Source: Pseudomonas peli (lineage in GTDB: Bacteria; Pseudomonadota; Gammaproteobacteria; Pseudomonadales; Pseudomonadaceae). Taken from it: a DNA stretch of 64,000 nucleotides. The notes under the pieces were generated by a model. That model was not told where the DNA came from and did not search any database. It saw only the letters and a list, made by a program, of their open reading frames with translations. Numbering within the stretch: position 1 is the first letter of the stretch; every line of letters begins with the position of its first letter. Positions 31,688 to 40,276 of the stretch are shown piece by piece. The stretch is from NCBI RefSeq assembly GCF_900099645.1, contig NZ_FMTL01000005.1:83991-147990 (forward strand). Direction: 5' to 3'. Made by a program: the position numbers and the translations under genes.

Positions 31688-31712
31688 CATCACGCGGAAC
31701 AAATAAGCGAAC

Positions 31713-32147
31713 TTAGTGGCCCCAGACTTTTACGGTGGTACCAGCCATGTTCATGTCGTTAACAGCCAGGGAGCCGATGCTTGCAGCGTTTGTGTCACCA
31801 ATTTTGATAGCACCCACGCTCAGCTGACCAGTGATGGTCGGCAGGCTGATTTGCAGCTGCTGAGTGCCACTGGCGTTTTCCACCACGTCAACTTTGACGG
31901 GAGCAGTGTCGGAGATGTTGAAGCCGGTGAAGGCAACGGTTTCCATACGCAGCGAACCGCCGCCAGCGTCGCCGTCGGTGTAAACCAGGCTGCCAATGGT
32001 GCCGTTGAAGCTACCGGAGATGCTGATGCCGTCCTGACCGGTTACGGTTGCCAGAGCAGTGTCATCCATGGCCTTGAGCTCAGCCTGAGCCATGAAAGGA
32101 ACAGCCAGAACAGCGGTGGCCAGGGCCAGTTGCTTGAGGGTTTTCAT
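31713..32147 (-). CDS. Small exported DUF6160/FilA-like protein with double-glycine-like motif
   Basis: 144 residues from the ATG at 32147, with GGAG 9 nt upstream. Signal peptide 1-22 (ending PFMAQA). Directly after it, residues 24-38 read LKAMDDTALATVTGQ: an acidic amphipathic helix and V-x-G-x, the pattern of double-glycine leaders (L-x-x-x-E-L-x-x-V-x-G-G) cut by C39 peptidases, one of which is encoded next. The rest is Gly/Ser/Thr/Val-rich beta structure (ISISGSFNGTIGSLVY; GQLSVGAIKIGDTNAASIGSLAVNDMN) without cysteine, suiting a fibre or surface subunit. The match to DUF6160/FilA is from memory of the N-terminal pattern. Subunit role and cleavage at GQ are inferences. Confidence 0.72.
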   Translation of the reverse strand: MKTLKQLALATAVLAVPFMAQAELKAMDDTALATVTGQDGISISGSFNGTIGSLVYTDGDAGGGSLRMETVAFTGFNISDTAPVKVDVVENASGTQQLQISLPTITGQLSVGAIKIGDTNAASIGSLAVNDMNMAGTTVKVWGH

Positions 32148-32391
32148 TGTTATTGTCTCCACAGTTCACTAATGGGTTGTCCCCGGCAGGCTGCTCTGGA
32201 CTCCTGTCCGTCTCAGCTACAGCGGCGTGCGCCGCTCACCAGGTCTGACACTGCTTCCCTATTCGCGTCAGGCTTGGAATCGTGAAGCACCATGCTTCTC
32301 GTCCTGACGTTAAAACTACTGGTGCAGGCCCTGGCTGCCAGCCCATCCAAGGGATGGAGCGCCCATCTGGCGCAAATCCGGCAGCCAATCC

Positions 32392-35115
32392 TCAGGCCTC
32401 GCTCAACAACCCCAGGCTCTTGCCCTTCAAAACCGCTTGCGTGCGGCTGCGCACACCCAGCTTGGCGAACAGGTTGTGCAGGTGCCATTTGATGGTGGCC
32501 TCAGACAAATGCACCGCCTGGGCGATATCACGGTTCGACAAACCAGCCGCGACAAAGCGCAAAATCTCCCGCTCTCGATGGCTAACATCTTGATTTTCAT
32601 CGAAAGTTTCTAGGTCTATAGACAACCGACGGCATTGCTCGCGCAGCTGTTCAGCCAGTCCTTGCCAGGCGCTGGCTCGCTTGGATTCCGCACTGTGCCA
32701 AGCGTCCCAGAGCGGTAGTAACCAGAGTGCGTCATCCAGAAACATGCGCCGGTAACCGCTGGCCCAGGCATCCTCTAGCGTGGTTTTGAGCAAGGCAAAG
32801 GCCTTGTCGCTGTTACCTTTGCGCCAGTACGCCACAGAAAGTAACAAGGAAAGACGCAAGCGCCGATCACGCTGATGCTCGGCCGTCTGTTTGGCCAGGC
32901 AGGCTTCGAGTATGGCTTGCGCCTTGTCAGCACGTCGCTCGCACAGGGCCAGCCGCGCCTCCGACAACACCTGCACAGTTTCCGCATCGGCATACCGACC
33001 CGGCGGCAATACCGCCAGATGGCGCTGCAGCTGCAGGCAGGTGCGCTCGGCCTCATTGGGCTTACGCAGCCACAGTAGAAACTGCACCTTGCAGCTCATG
33101 CCCAGGGCATAGACGCGCTCATACCCAGGACCATGCAAACCGGCCAACCATTCGTCCAGCTCAGCCAGGGCCGACTCACCCTCGCCAGCAAAGAACCGCG
33201 CCTTGGCCATCACCAGTTTGCCGCGACTGATCAGCTCAACCGGCGTGGCTACATCGCGCCAGGTGGTTGCCAACGGCAGCTCAGCGAGAATCGCCGCATG
33301 CCGATCCTGCTCATACAGCAAATCCGCATAAGCCAGGGCCAACGGTCCGCCGACCCGACTGCGCCGACCAAATACCTGCTCGACCCGCGCGCGCGCACTT
33401 TCAGCCAAGACGCGGCCGCGCTCGGGCTGGCCCATTTCCTTGCAAATCAGTGCCTCAATCAGGCTGACCACCGCATGCAGGTATTCGCTATCGGCCTGCT
33501 CCAGGTTGTCACGCGCCACCGCAATCGATTTGGCCGCCTCACCGAATTCGCCCAGCAGCGCGTAGGCCGCGGCCTGAATGCAGGACATGCTGGCGCGGAA
33601 AATCGGCTGATTATCGGGCACCAAGGCCAGCCAGTGCCGCGCCACTTTCAGCGCGCCCTCCAGCTTGTCCTGATACAGCAGCACCAGCGCCTTGAGCACT
33701 TGCGCCACGGCCAGCAGCACTGCCAGACCAAAGTGCATCGGCTTGCCACGCCCCTGCATCAGGCGCGTGCTGACCTCTTCGATTAACGCTTCGGCCTCGG
33801 CGTACTTCTGCTCGAAGGCCAGCTGCCAGGCGTAGAAAATCTGGAACACCGGATGTTCACGGATGACCTCCGAGGGCACATCCTTGAGGATCGCTAGGAT
33901 GCCGTACACCTGATTACCCGCAATCAGCGTCGCGCCCTGGCGTTCCAGCAACTCAGCGGCAAATGCGTAATCCCGCGCGCGCAGGGCGTATTTGACCGAT
34001 TTATCGGTCAGTTCATGGCTTTCACACCAACGAGCGGCGGCATGCAGCAGATGGGTTGGATCACCCGCACGGCTGAGGCGGCCCTGAAGAAATTCGGCAA
34101 ACAAGTGGTGATAGCGAAACCACTCGCCCTGCTCGTCCAGCGCGATGATAAACAGCTGGGCCGTTTGCAGGCGCTTGAGCATTTGCGCGCCATCCGTGCG
34201 ACCGGTCAGGGCGTTGCACAACTCGGCATTGAACTCATCCAGCACCGAAGTCTGATCGAGAAACAGCTGCTGATCCTGCGGCAGATGATCAAGCACGTCC
34301 TCAGCCAAGTAATCAGCGATATTGCGCTCAGTGCCTGACAGCCCTGAGAGAAATGCAGCGCGCTCGGGCTGCCGCGCCAGTGCCAGCGCCACCAGGTGCA
34401 AGGCCGTAATCCACCCTTCGGTACGCCGGTGTAGCAAGTCCAGCTCGGCACTGCTCAGCTGCAGCTGCTTAAGCTCATGAAAATAGGCTTCCGTCTCGCC
34501 TCGAGTCAGCCGCAGCTCGTCTGCCTTGATCCACAGCGCCCAGGGCGAAATAACCGGCTGCTCATCGAGAAAACGCGGTTTGTAGCGCGTGCTACCGATC
34601 ATCCGCACATTGGCCGGCACCTGCTTGACGAAGTAATTGACCAGCGGTCCCAGATCGACATGCCGCACGCGATGAAAGTCATCAAAGATCAAGTACAGAT
34701 CGCCTTGGACCTTTTTCAGGTCGCCGATAAACGAATCCATCAGCAGCTCATTCGGCACACTCAGGTCGTCACGCAACAGTCGTGCGGTGCTTGCACCAAA
34801 GCCCGGCAGTTGCGCCTCAATGGACGCGATCAGGTAATGCAGCAAACGTTGTGGCTCGCTGTCGGCCTCATCGCAGGACAACCAGGCGACCCGCGCGCCA
34901 GTCTCCAGCAAGCGCAGACGAAACTGACTCAGCACCGTGCTCTTGCCAAAGCCCGCCGGCGCGCTGAGTAGAATCAGACGCTGCTCGCGCGCCTTGAATA
35001 ACCGGTCGAGCAAGGCATCGCGGGCCAACAACGGGCGGCCGGCGGACTCAGCAGGAAACAACTTGGTGCGCAGTAACGGTAACTTGCCCGGACGGGGTTT
35101 CGATTGGCTATTCAT
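32392..35115 (-). CDS. MalT-like LuxR-family regulator 1
   Basis: 907-residue STAND-type transcription activator. N-terminal NTPase: Walker A LSAPAGFGKSTVLSQF, Walker B LYLIFDDFHRVRH, sensor IGSTRYKPRFL; a central winged-helix and TPR-like helical repeats (about 330-830); and a C-terminal LuxR helix-turn-helix SHREREILRFVAAGLSNRDIAQAVHLSEATIKWHL... in the last 65 residues. MalT-type proteins bind an inducer and ATP, multimerise and activate promoters. It overlaps the upstream regulator gene by 4 bp and points to the FilA-like gene 245 bp away, so the fil-like operon is the natural target. Inducer unknown. Confidence 0.87.
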   Translation of the reverse strand: MNSQSKPRPGKLPLLRTKLFPAESAGRPLLARDALLDRLFKAREQRLILLSAPAGFGKSTVLSQFRLRLLETGARVAWLSCDEADSEPQRLLHYLIASIEAQLPGFGASTARLLRDDLSVPNELLMDSFIGDLKKVQGDLYLIFDDFHRVRHVDLGPLVNYFVKQVPANVRMIGSTRYKPRFLDEQPVISPWALWIKADELRLTRGETEAYFHELKQLQLSSAELDLLHRRTEGWITALHLVALALARQPERAAFLSGLSGTERNIADYLAEDVLDHLPQDQQLFLDQTSVLDEFNAELCNALTGRTDGAQMLKRLQTAQLFIIALDEQGEWFRYHHLFAEFLQGRLSRAGDPTHLLHAAARWCESHELTDKSVKYALRARDYAFAAELLERQGATLIAGNQVYGILAILKDVPSEVIREHPVFQIFYAWQLAFEQKYAEAEALIEEVSTRLMQGRGKPMHFGLAVLLAVAQVLKALVLLYQDKLEGALKVARHWLALVPDNQPIFRASMSCIQAAAYALLGEFGEAAKSIAVARDNLEQADSEYLHAVVSLIEALICKEMGQPERGRVLAESARARVEQVFGRRSRVGGPLALAYADLLYEQDRHAAILAELPLATTWRDVATPVELISRGKLVMAKARFFAGEGESALAELDEWLAGLHGPGYERVYALGMSCKVQFLLWLRKPNEAERTCLQLQRHLAVLPPGRYADAETVQVLSEARLALCERRADKAQAILEACLAKQTAEHQRDRRLRLSLLLSVAYWRKGNSDKAFALLKTTLEDAWASGYRRMFLDDALWLLPLWDAWHSAESKRASAWQGLAEQLREQCRRLSIDLETFDENQDVSHREREILRFVAAGLSNRDIAQAVHLSEATIKWHLHNLFAKLGVRSRTQAVLKGKSLGLLSEA

Positions 35116-37826
35116 TGATCAAGAAGACTCAGTTCACGCGCGCGGCGGATGGCTTGTGTGCGGTTACGCACCTTGAGCTTTTCGTAAATGTTGTGCAGGT
35201 GCCATTTGACTGTGCCGAGAGCTAATGAAAGTTGCTGGCCGATCTCGTCATTCGACATGCCCTGAGCCGCCAGGCAGACCACCTCACGCTCGCGCTCGGT
35301 CAGCCCCTCTTCGAGTACTTCCTGCGATTGCCGCGCACTGTTGCCCGGCCAGATAGCCAGCAAACCACGGATAAACCCCTGTAGCGCTGGCTGGCGTTCG
35401 GCGGCTTCCAGCTGCTGCAGCAACAAGCGAATAGCTTCGCCCTCCTCGACAAACAAGCTACGCACCCCTTCGCGCTCGGCACCAATCAAACATTGCACCA
35501 GCAAACTTTGCGCACGCTCCTGGTAACCCAAACGCTGATAACTCAGCGCCGCCAGCAAATCGAGTCGCAAGCGATGCAAGCCGTGCCAGTTATCCAACAA
35601 CATGCCGCGCAGCTGAGTGATTTCATGCAGCGCTTCGCTGTAATGGCCGCGCGCCTGCTGCAGGCGAATGCGGGTCAGCCCGCGCACCCACAGCACGGGG
35701 TTAAAACGCATGTGCTGGTAATGATCTGCAAGCTTGCTCCAGTCCACCGTTTTGAGGCGTTGCTCGGCGCGCTTGAGGCGGTCCGCTGCAGGCTCCTGAA
35801 GAATCTGCACCACCTCATCGGCAACCGCTTGGGCATAGAAACGCCAGGACTGGTTGCGCGCGGCCAGGTTCTGCATCAGCACCAGGCTGGCATAGGCCTC
35901 CTTGGGGTTATCCTGCATGCGCTGCACATGGGCCATGCACAACATGCCCTGGGCATATAGATCGATCGGATTGATCACATCAACCGTGGCCAGCGCCCAG
36001 CGCAGGCGCTCCTCAATACCGTCCAGGCGTCCTTGGTTGTAGGCAATCAGGGCTTCGGTGATGGTCGGCAGCGCCAATGCCCGCGATCGATCGGAAAACC
36101 AGGGTATTACCCGCGCGCGCAACTGGGCGAACAGCAGCTCGGCCTGACGGATCTGCCCCTGCTCCAGACTCAGCAGCACCTCGACGTTGGCCAACTGCAT
36201 ATCCAGATAGCGCCCTTCGAGGAAGTGATTGCGCTGCTGCGCCAGAGCCAGCAAACGTTTGGCCTGGTCCGGCTGGCCGATCATCACATTGGCCAGCGCA
36301 CCGACGATCAGCATCGCCACTTCAAGAAAGGCGGTGTGCTGGCCCAGCTGCACTTCAACCCGCCGCGCCAGGGCAATACAGGTCTGCAAGTCATCCTTCT
36401 GCAAGGCGATAACCGACTTGATCGCCAGGGTTGCCAACAACTTGTCGCTCAGCGGCGCGCCCTGCTTGGCTTCCGTCCAACGCTCCAGCAGCTCATCGAG
36501 CATGCGGTTGGCTTCCACCAGCCCCAGCTCGGCGGCACGGGTCCAGACATCGGCGAGTACCAGCACGGGAAAGCGCTCGGCAATCTCATCCGGTACGTGC
36601 TGACGCCATTTGTAGATCAGGTTGAGCTGGCCGCGGTTGATCAACTCCAGGCCGCAACCATCGACCAACGCCGCGAGCATTTCCGGGTCTTCGGCGAGGC
36701 ACGCATGCTCAATGGCCAGGTTCTGCATATGGTGGTTGGTGAACCACAGGCTGGCGTTGAAATGCAGCTGCTTGAAACGCTCCGGGTCGCGCTCTTTCAG
36801 GCGGCTGCGCAGGAATTCGGCAAACAGATTATGAAAGCGATACCACTGCCTTTCGCGGTCCAGCGGTAGGAGGAACAGCTGCATGGCCTCCAGTTCTTCC
36901 AGCAACTGCTGGCCGTCATGCCGCCCGGTCAGGGCATTAGCCAGGTCACCACTAAGCTGCTGCGCCACACCCAGAGCCAGCAGGAGTTCCTGTTTGTCGG
37001 CGGGCAACTGCTCGAACACGCTGCGCAGCAGGTACGCACCCACAGCGACCTGATCCGTGCCCATGTCGGCAATCTGTGCAGCGGCCTGGGGTTGATGACG
37101 CAGCCAGAGGCTGGCCAAGTGCACGCCCACCATCCAACCTTCGGTCTGGCTGTAAAGCGCCGAAAACGCCACGGCATCCAGCTGCAAACCGCAGCGCTGC
37201 AAGTAATCGCGGGTTTCCGCCTTGCTCAAGCGCAGTTCCTGCTCACCGATCTCCACCAGCAAATCCTTGGCGCGCAGGGTGGCCAGGTTAAGTGCCGGCT
37301 GCGAGCGGCTACCGATGGCCAGAGTAAAACTTTCAGGGGCAAATTTGATCAGGCGATTAAGTGCGTTTAGCAACTCGGTGTCCTGAATCAGGTGCAGATC
37401 ATCGAGCACCAGCAGCAGCGGGGTTTCCAGCTGCGCCAGGTCCACCAGCAGACTTTCCATCACCGCAGATACCGGAACACGCACGGTGTTCTGCAGGTAA
37501 GCCAAAGCTTCTGCACCAAAGCCTGGTAACAGACACGAAAGCGCTTCGATCAGCTGCAGCAGAAAACGAGAAGGCTCATCGTCACCAGGGCCAAGCGACA
37601 ACCAGGCAACAGCCTGACCGCTGTGTGCCCGCGCCTGGGCTAACGCAACCAGTGCGCTGGTTTTACCGAAGCCAGCCGGGGCAGCCAATAGCAGCACACG
37701 CGCATGGGGATTGCCAGACAGCGCCGATTCCAGCTGCGGCCTGACCAGATAATCAGCAGACGCCTGAGGTGGCATCAGCTTGGCACGCAAGAGGCTCCCA
37801 GCGGCAGGATCCATTACTTCATCCAT
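35112..37826 (-). CDS. MalT-like LuxR-family regulator 2
   Basis: 904-residue paralogue of the preceding regulator, same layout: Walker A LAAPAGFGKTSALVAL, Walker B LLLVLDDLHLIQD, TPR-like helical middle, C-terminal HTH (TEREREVVCLAAQGMSNDEIGQ; GTVKWHLHNIYEKLKVRNRTQ). First of the pair in transcription; its stop overlaps the start of the second by 4 bp, so they are co-expressed and might form mixed assemblies. The helical sensor parts differ enough to suggest different ligands. In PAO1 two such genes (PA1759, PA1760, from memory) sit in the same place beside pabB. 163 bp separate it from divergent pabB. Confidence 0.87.
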   Translation of the reverse strand: MDEVMDPAAGSLLRAKLMPPQASADYLVRPQLESALSGNPHARVLLLAAPAGFGKTSALVALAQARAHSGQAVAWLSLGPGDDEPSRFLLQLIEALSCLLPGFGAEALAYLQNTVRVPVSAVMESLLVDLAQLETPLLLVLDDLHLIQDTELLNALNRLIKFAPESFTLAIGSRSQPALNLATLRAKDLLVEIGEQELRLSKAETRDYLQRCGLQLDAVAFSALYSQTEGWMVGVHLASLWLRHQPQAAAQIADMGTDQVAVGAYLLRSVFEQLPADKQELLLALGVAQQLSGDLANALTGRHDGQQLLEELEAMQLFLLPLDRERQWYRFHNLFAEFLRSRLKERDPERFKQLHFNASLWFTNHHMQNLAIEHACLAEDPEMLAALVDGCGLELINRGQLNLIYKWRQHVPDEIAERFPVLVLADVWTRAAELGLVEANRMLDELLERWTEAKQGAPLSDKLLATLAIKSVIALQKDDLQTCIALARRVEVQLGQHTAFLEVAMLIVGALANVMIGQPDQAKRLLALAQQRNHFLEGRYLDMQLANVEVLLSLEQGQIRQAELLFAQLRARVIPWFSDRSRALALPTITEALIAYNQGRLDGIEERLRWALATVDVINPIDLYAQGMLCMAHVQRMQDNPKEAYASLVLMQNLAARNQSWRFYAQAVADEVVQILQEPAADRLKRAEQRLKTVDWSKLADHYQHMRFNPVLWVRGLTRIRLQQARGHYSEALHEITQLRGMLLDNWHGLHRLRLDLLAALSYQRLGYQERAQSLLVQCLIGAEREGVRSLFVEEGEAIRLLLQQLEAAERQPALQGFIRGLLAIWPGNSARQSQEVLEEGLTEREREVVCLAAQGMSNDEIGQQLSLALGTVKWHLHNIYEKLKVRNRTQAIRRARELSLLDQ

Positions 37827-37989
37827 GGCCTTGATCCCGTAGTAATTATTGTTTTATGAGTCACATCGAACATCCGGGGACAGTTCCATACTAATGAGCA
37901 CAAGCATCCCGAGTAAACCCACGCGCAAGCTCTAGGATGAATGTTGGCGACGTTCTACAATCGGCGTCCGCGCACCTTGAAAGTGTCAT

Positions 37990-39339
37990 ATGCCTACTTG
38001 CCTTGTACAGGCTCTGCCCTACCTCGCAGACCCTTCGCGTTACTTCAGCAGCGTCATGCATGCACCCGGTGCCGTCTTACTGGATGCCGGACGCCCAACC
38101 GCGCAGCGTGGACGCTATGACCTTATCAGCGCCTGGCCATTGGCAGAGCTGGCACCAGCACCTGACGAAACGGCCAACGCTTTCCTGCAACGCCTACGCC
38201 AGAGCCTTGCCAGTCTCGGCGAGTGCCAAGCACCGGCAGATAATCCGCTTCCGTTCGTCGGCGGATTGATTGGATACCTGAGTTACGACTTCGGCCGCAG
38301 ACTTGAACAGCTGCCGGCCCAGGCTCTCGATGACCTCAATCTGGCCGATGCCCGTTTTGGCCTCTACGCCTGGGCCCTGATAACCGATCACCAACAACAG
38401 CGCAGCCAGCTGATGTTTCACCCAAGCTTGGACACGGCCGAACGCCAACGTCTGAGTGAGCTATTCGCAACATCGACAACGCCCGAGCCGCAACCTTTCA
38501 GGCTGTTGGAGCATTTTCAGTCGGATATCAGCGAAGCCGAGTACCTGCAATGTTTTGCGCGGATTCAGGCCTATATTCAGGCCGGTGACTGTTATCAAGT
38601 GAATTATGCGCAACGCTTCCGCGCGGGCTATCAAGGCTCGCCGTGGACCGCCTACCAAGCCTTGCGCGCCGCCTGCCCGACACCCTTCTCGGGTTATCAG
38701 ACGTTGCCAGACGGCGGCGCCATCATCAGCCTGTCGCCTGAACGCTTTCTGCGCATCAGCGAAGGCCAGGTGGAAACGCGACCGATCAAAGGCACCCGTC
38801 CTCGCCATACCGATGCAGAGCGGGATAAAGCGCAGGCCGACGCCCTGCTGGGCAGTAGTAAGGACCGGGCGGAAAACCTAATGATTGTCGACTTGCTGCG
38901 TAATGACCTGGGCCGCAGCTGCACCGTCGGCTCGGTGCGGGTACCTGAACTCTTCGCTCTGGAAAGCTACCCCAATGTGCATCACTTGGTCAGCGCCGTG
39001 ACCGGCGAGCTGGCAGCGGATAAAGATGCCCTGGACTTGATCGCCGGCAGTTTCCCCGGCGGCTCGATTACTGGCGCGCCAAAGATCCGTGCTATGCAGA
39101 TCATCGATGAACTGGAGCACACTCGCCGCGCCCTGTATTGCGGCTCGCTGCTGTATCTGGATGTCCGCGGCGAAATGGATAGCTCAATCGCCATTCGCAG
39201 CCTGCTGGCCAAGGACGGACAGATCAGCTGCTGGGGTGGCGGTGGCATCGTCGCCGACTCAAACGGCCAGGCCGAATACCAGGAATCGATTACCAAGGTC
39301 AGAGTGCTGCTGGAGACACTAGAGCAGTTCTGCGACTGA
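37990..39339 (+). CDS. pabB: Aminodeoxychorismate synthase component I
   Basis: Makes 4-amino-4-deoxychorismate from chorismate and ammonia supplied by PabA, the first step to p-aminobenzoate and folate. 449 residues. The chorismate-binding C-terminal domain has SLSPERFLRISEGQVETRPIKGT; PIKGT with the lysine nucleophile separates PabB from anthranilate synthase, which has PIAGT. Also FPGGSITGAPKIRAMQIIDELE and SIAIRSLLAKDGQISCWGGGGIV. Divergent from the LuxR pair, convergent with thrH. Confidence 0.93.
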   Translation: MPTCLVQALPYLADPSRYFSSVMHAPGAVLLDAGRPTAQRGRYDLISAWPLAELAPAPDETANAFLQRLRQSLASLGECQAPADNPLPFVGGLIGYLSYDFGRRLEQLPAQALDDLNLADARFGLYAWALITDHQQQRSQLMFHPSLDTAERQRLSELFATSTTPEPQPFRLLEHFQSDISEAEYLQCFARIQAYIQAGDCYQVNYAQRFRAGYQGSPWTAYQALRAACPTPFSGYQTLPDGGAIISLSPERFLRISEGQVETRPIKGTRPRHTDAERDKAQADALLGSSKDRAENLMIVDLLRNDLGRSCTVGSVRVPELFALESYPNVHHLVSAVTGELAADKDALDLIAGSFPGGSITGAPKIRAMQIIDELEHTRRALYCGSLLYLDVRGEMDSSIAIRSLLAKDGQISCWGGGGIVADSNGQAEYQESITKVRVLLETLEQFCD

Positions 39340-39353
39340 ACTGGACGGCAGGC

Positions 39354-39436
39354 ACAAAAACTTCCGGGAGAAGTTTTTGACATCGCCCAGCGACGACCCG
39401 AAAGGGGGCCGCCATGGATGGCAGGCCACAAAAAAG
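39354..39436 (+). repeat. Dispersed intergenic repeat, CGGGA-loop family, copy C
   Basis: Hairpin AAAAACTTC-CGGGA-GAAGTTTTT, then GACATCGCCCAGCGACGACCCG, then GGGGGCCGCCATGGATGGC and AGGCCACAAAAAA running into the next terminator. The best-conserved copy, between convergent pabB and thrH. Confidence 0.75.
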
Positions 39437-39455
39437 CCCGCAAATGCGGGCTTTT
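39432..39455. terminator. Terminator between pabB and thrH
   Basis: AAAAGCCCGC-AAAT-GCGGGCTTTT, perfect 10-bp stem, T4 on both strands, 15 bp from the thrH stop. Confidence 0.88.
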
Positions 39456-39469
39456 CAATAGAGAGCTGA

Positions 39470-40087
39470 TTACAGGCTCAGCTCGCGATTGGACGCCTTG
39501 ATGAACTCACGCTTGAGGTCTTCATAGGTGTGTACTGCAGGGAACTGCGGGAATTCGCGAATCACGTTGTCCGGCGCATGGAACAGGATACCTGCGTGGG
39601 CTTCACTAAGCATGGTGGTGTCGTTATACGAGTCACCCGCCGCGATCACGCGATAGTAGAGGCTCTTGAAGGCGAGGACCGACTGACGCTTGGGGTCCTT
39701 CTGGCGCAGTTGGTAATCCACTACCCGATCCGTTTCATCGGTGATCAGCTTGTGGCACAGCAGAGTCGGGAAACCCAGCTGACGCATCAGGGGCTGGGAA
39801 AACTCGTAGAAGGTGTCCGAGAGAATCACCACCTGAAAGCGTTCACGCAACCAGTCGACAAACTCCACCGCGCCATCCAGAGGCTTTAGTGTGGCGATCA
39901 CCTCTTGAATGTCAGACAGCTTCAAGCCATGTTCGTCCAAGATGCGCAGGCGCTGCTTCATCAGCACGTCATAGTCCGGAATATCCCGGGTGGTCGCCTT
40001 CAGCGATTCGATGCCAGTTTTTTCCGCGAAGGCGATCCAGATTTCCGGGACCAACACGCCTTCCAGGTCGAGACACGCGATTTCCAC
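39470..40087 (-). CDS. thrH: Phosphoserine phosphatase / homoserine phosphotransferase ThrH
   Basis: HAD-family enzyme of 205 residues that dephosphorylates phosphoserine and can pass the phosphate to homoserine. Motif I DLEGVLVPE holds the nucleophile Asp (usual DxDxT altered to DLEGV, typical of ThrH), motif II VVILSDTFYEF, motif III lysine in QKDPKRQ, motif IV VIAAGDSYNDTTML. Short cap domain DIPDYDVLMKQRLRIL. Gene order pabB-thrH-cysH matches PAO1. Divergent from cysH. Confidence 0.93.
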   Translation of the reverse strand: MEIACLDLEGVLVPEIWIAFAEKTGIESLKATTRDIPDYDVLMKQRLRILDEHGLKLSDIQEVIATLKPLDGAVEFVDWLRERFQVVILSDTFYEFSQPLMRQLGFPTLLCHKLITDETDRVVDYQLRQKDPKRQSVLAFKSLYYRVIAAGDSYNDTTMLSEAHAGILFHAPDNVIREFPQFPAVHTYEDLKREFIKASNRELSL

Positions 40088-40140
40088 AGGACACTCCTAG
40101 CTTGGATTTATTTGAGAAGGCGGCACTCTAGCCGCTCCCC

Positions 40141-40165
40141 TAAAGCTCTGCAACGCAGAGCTTTA
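40141..40165. other. Perfect 11-bp hairpin in the thrH-cysH gap
   Basis: TAAAGCTCTGC-AAC-GCAGAGCTTTA with no T-run. It sits upstream of both divergent genes. Could be a protein-binding palindrome or an RNA hairpin in one leader. Confidence 0.55.
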
Positions 40166-40194
40166 TACCCAAATAAAAGGTCTACTACGGCACT

Positions 40195-40216
40195 TGGTTA
40201 TTTAGTCGTATAACCA
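40195..40216 (+). promoter_or_regulatory. Possible CysB operator upstream of cysH
   Basis: TGGTTAT (40195-40201), eight bases, ATAACCA (40210-40216): a perfect 7-bp inverted repeat 60 bp before the cysH start. The TTAT/ATAA arms suit LysR-type CysB sites. Position and gene fit sulfur-starvation control; binding is inferred. Confidence 0.4.
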
Positions 40217-40276
40217 GCTTTTGCTACCATCGCCAAACAAAGACGCGCGACGTCACCATAACTAGGAATTCAGCCG

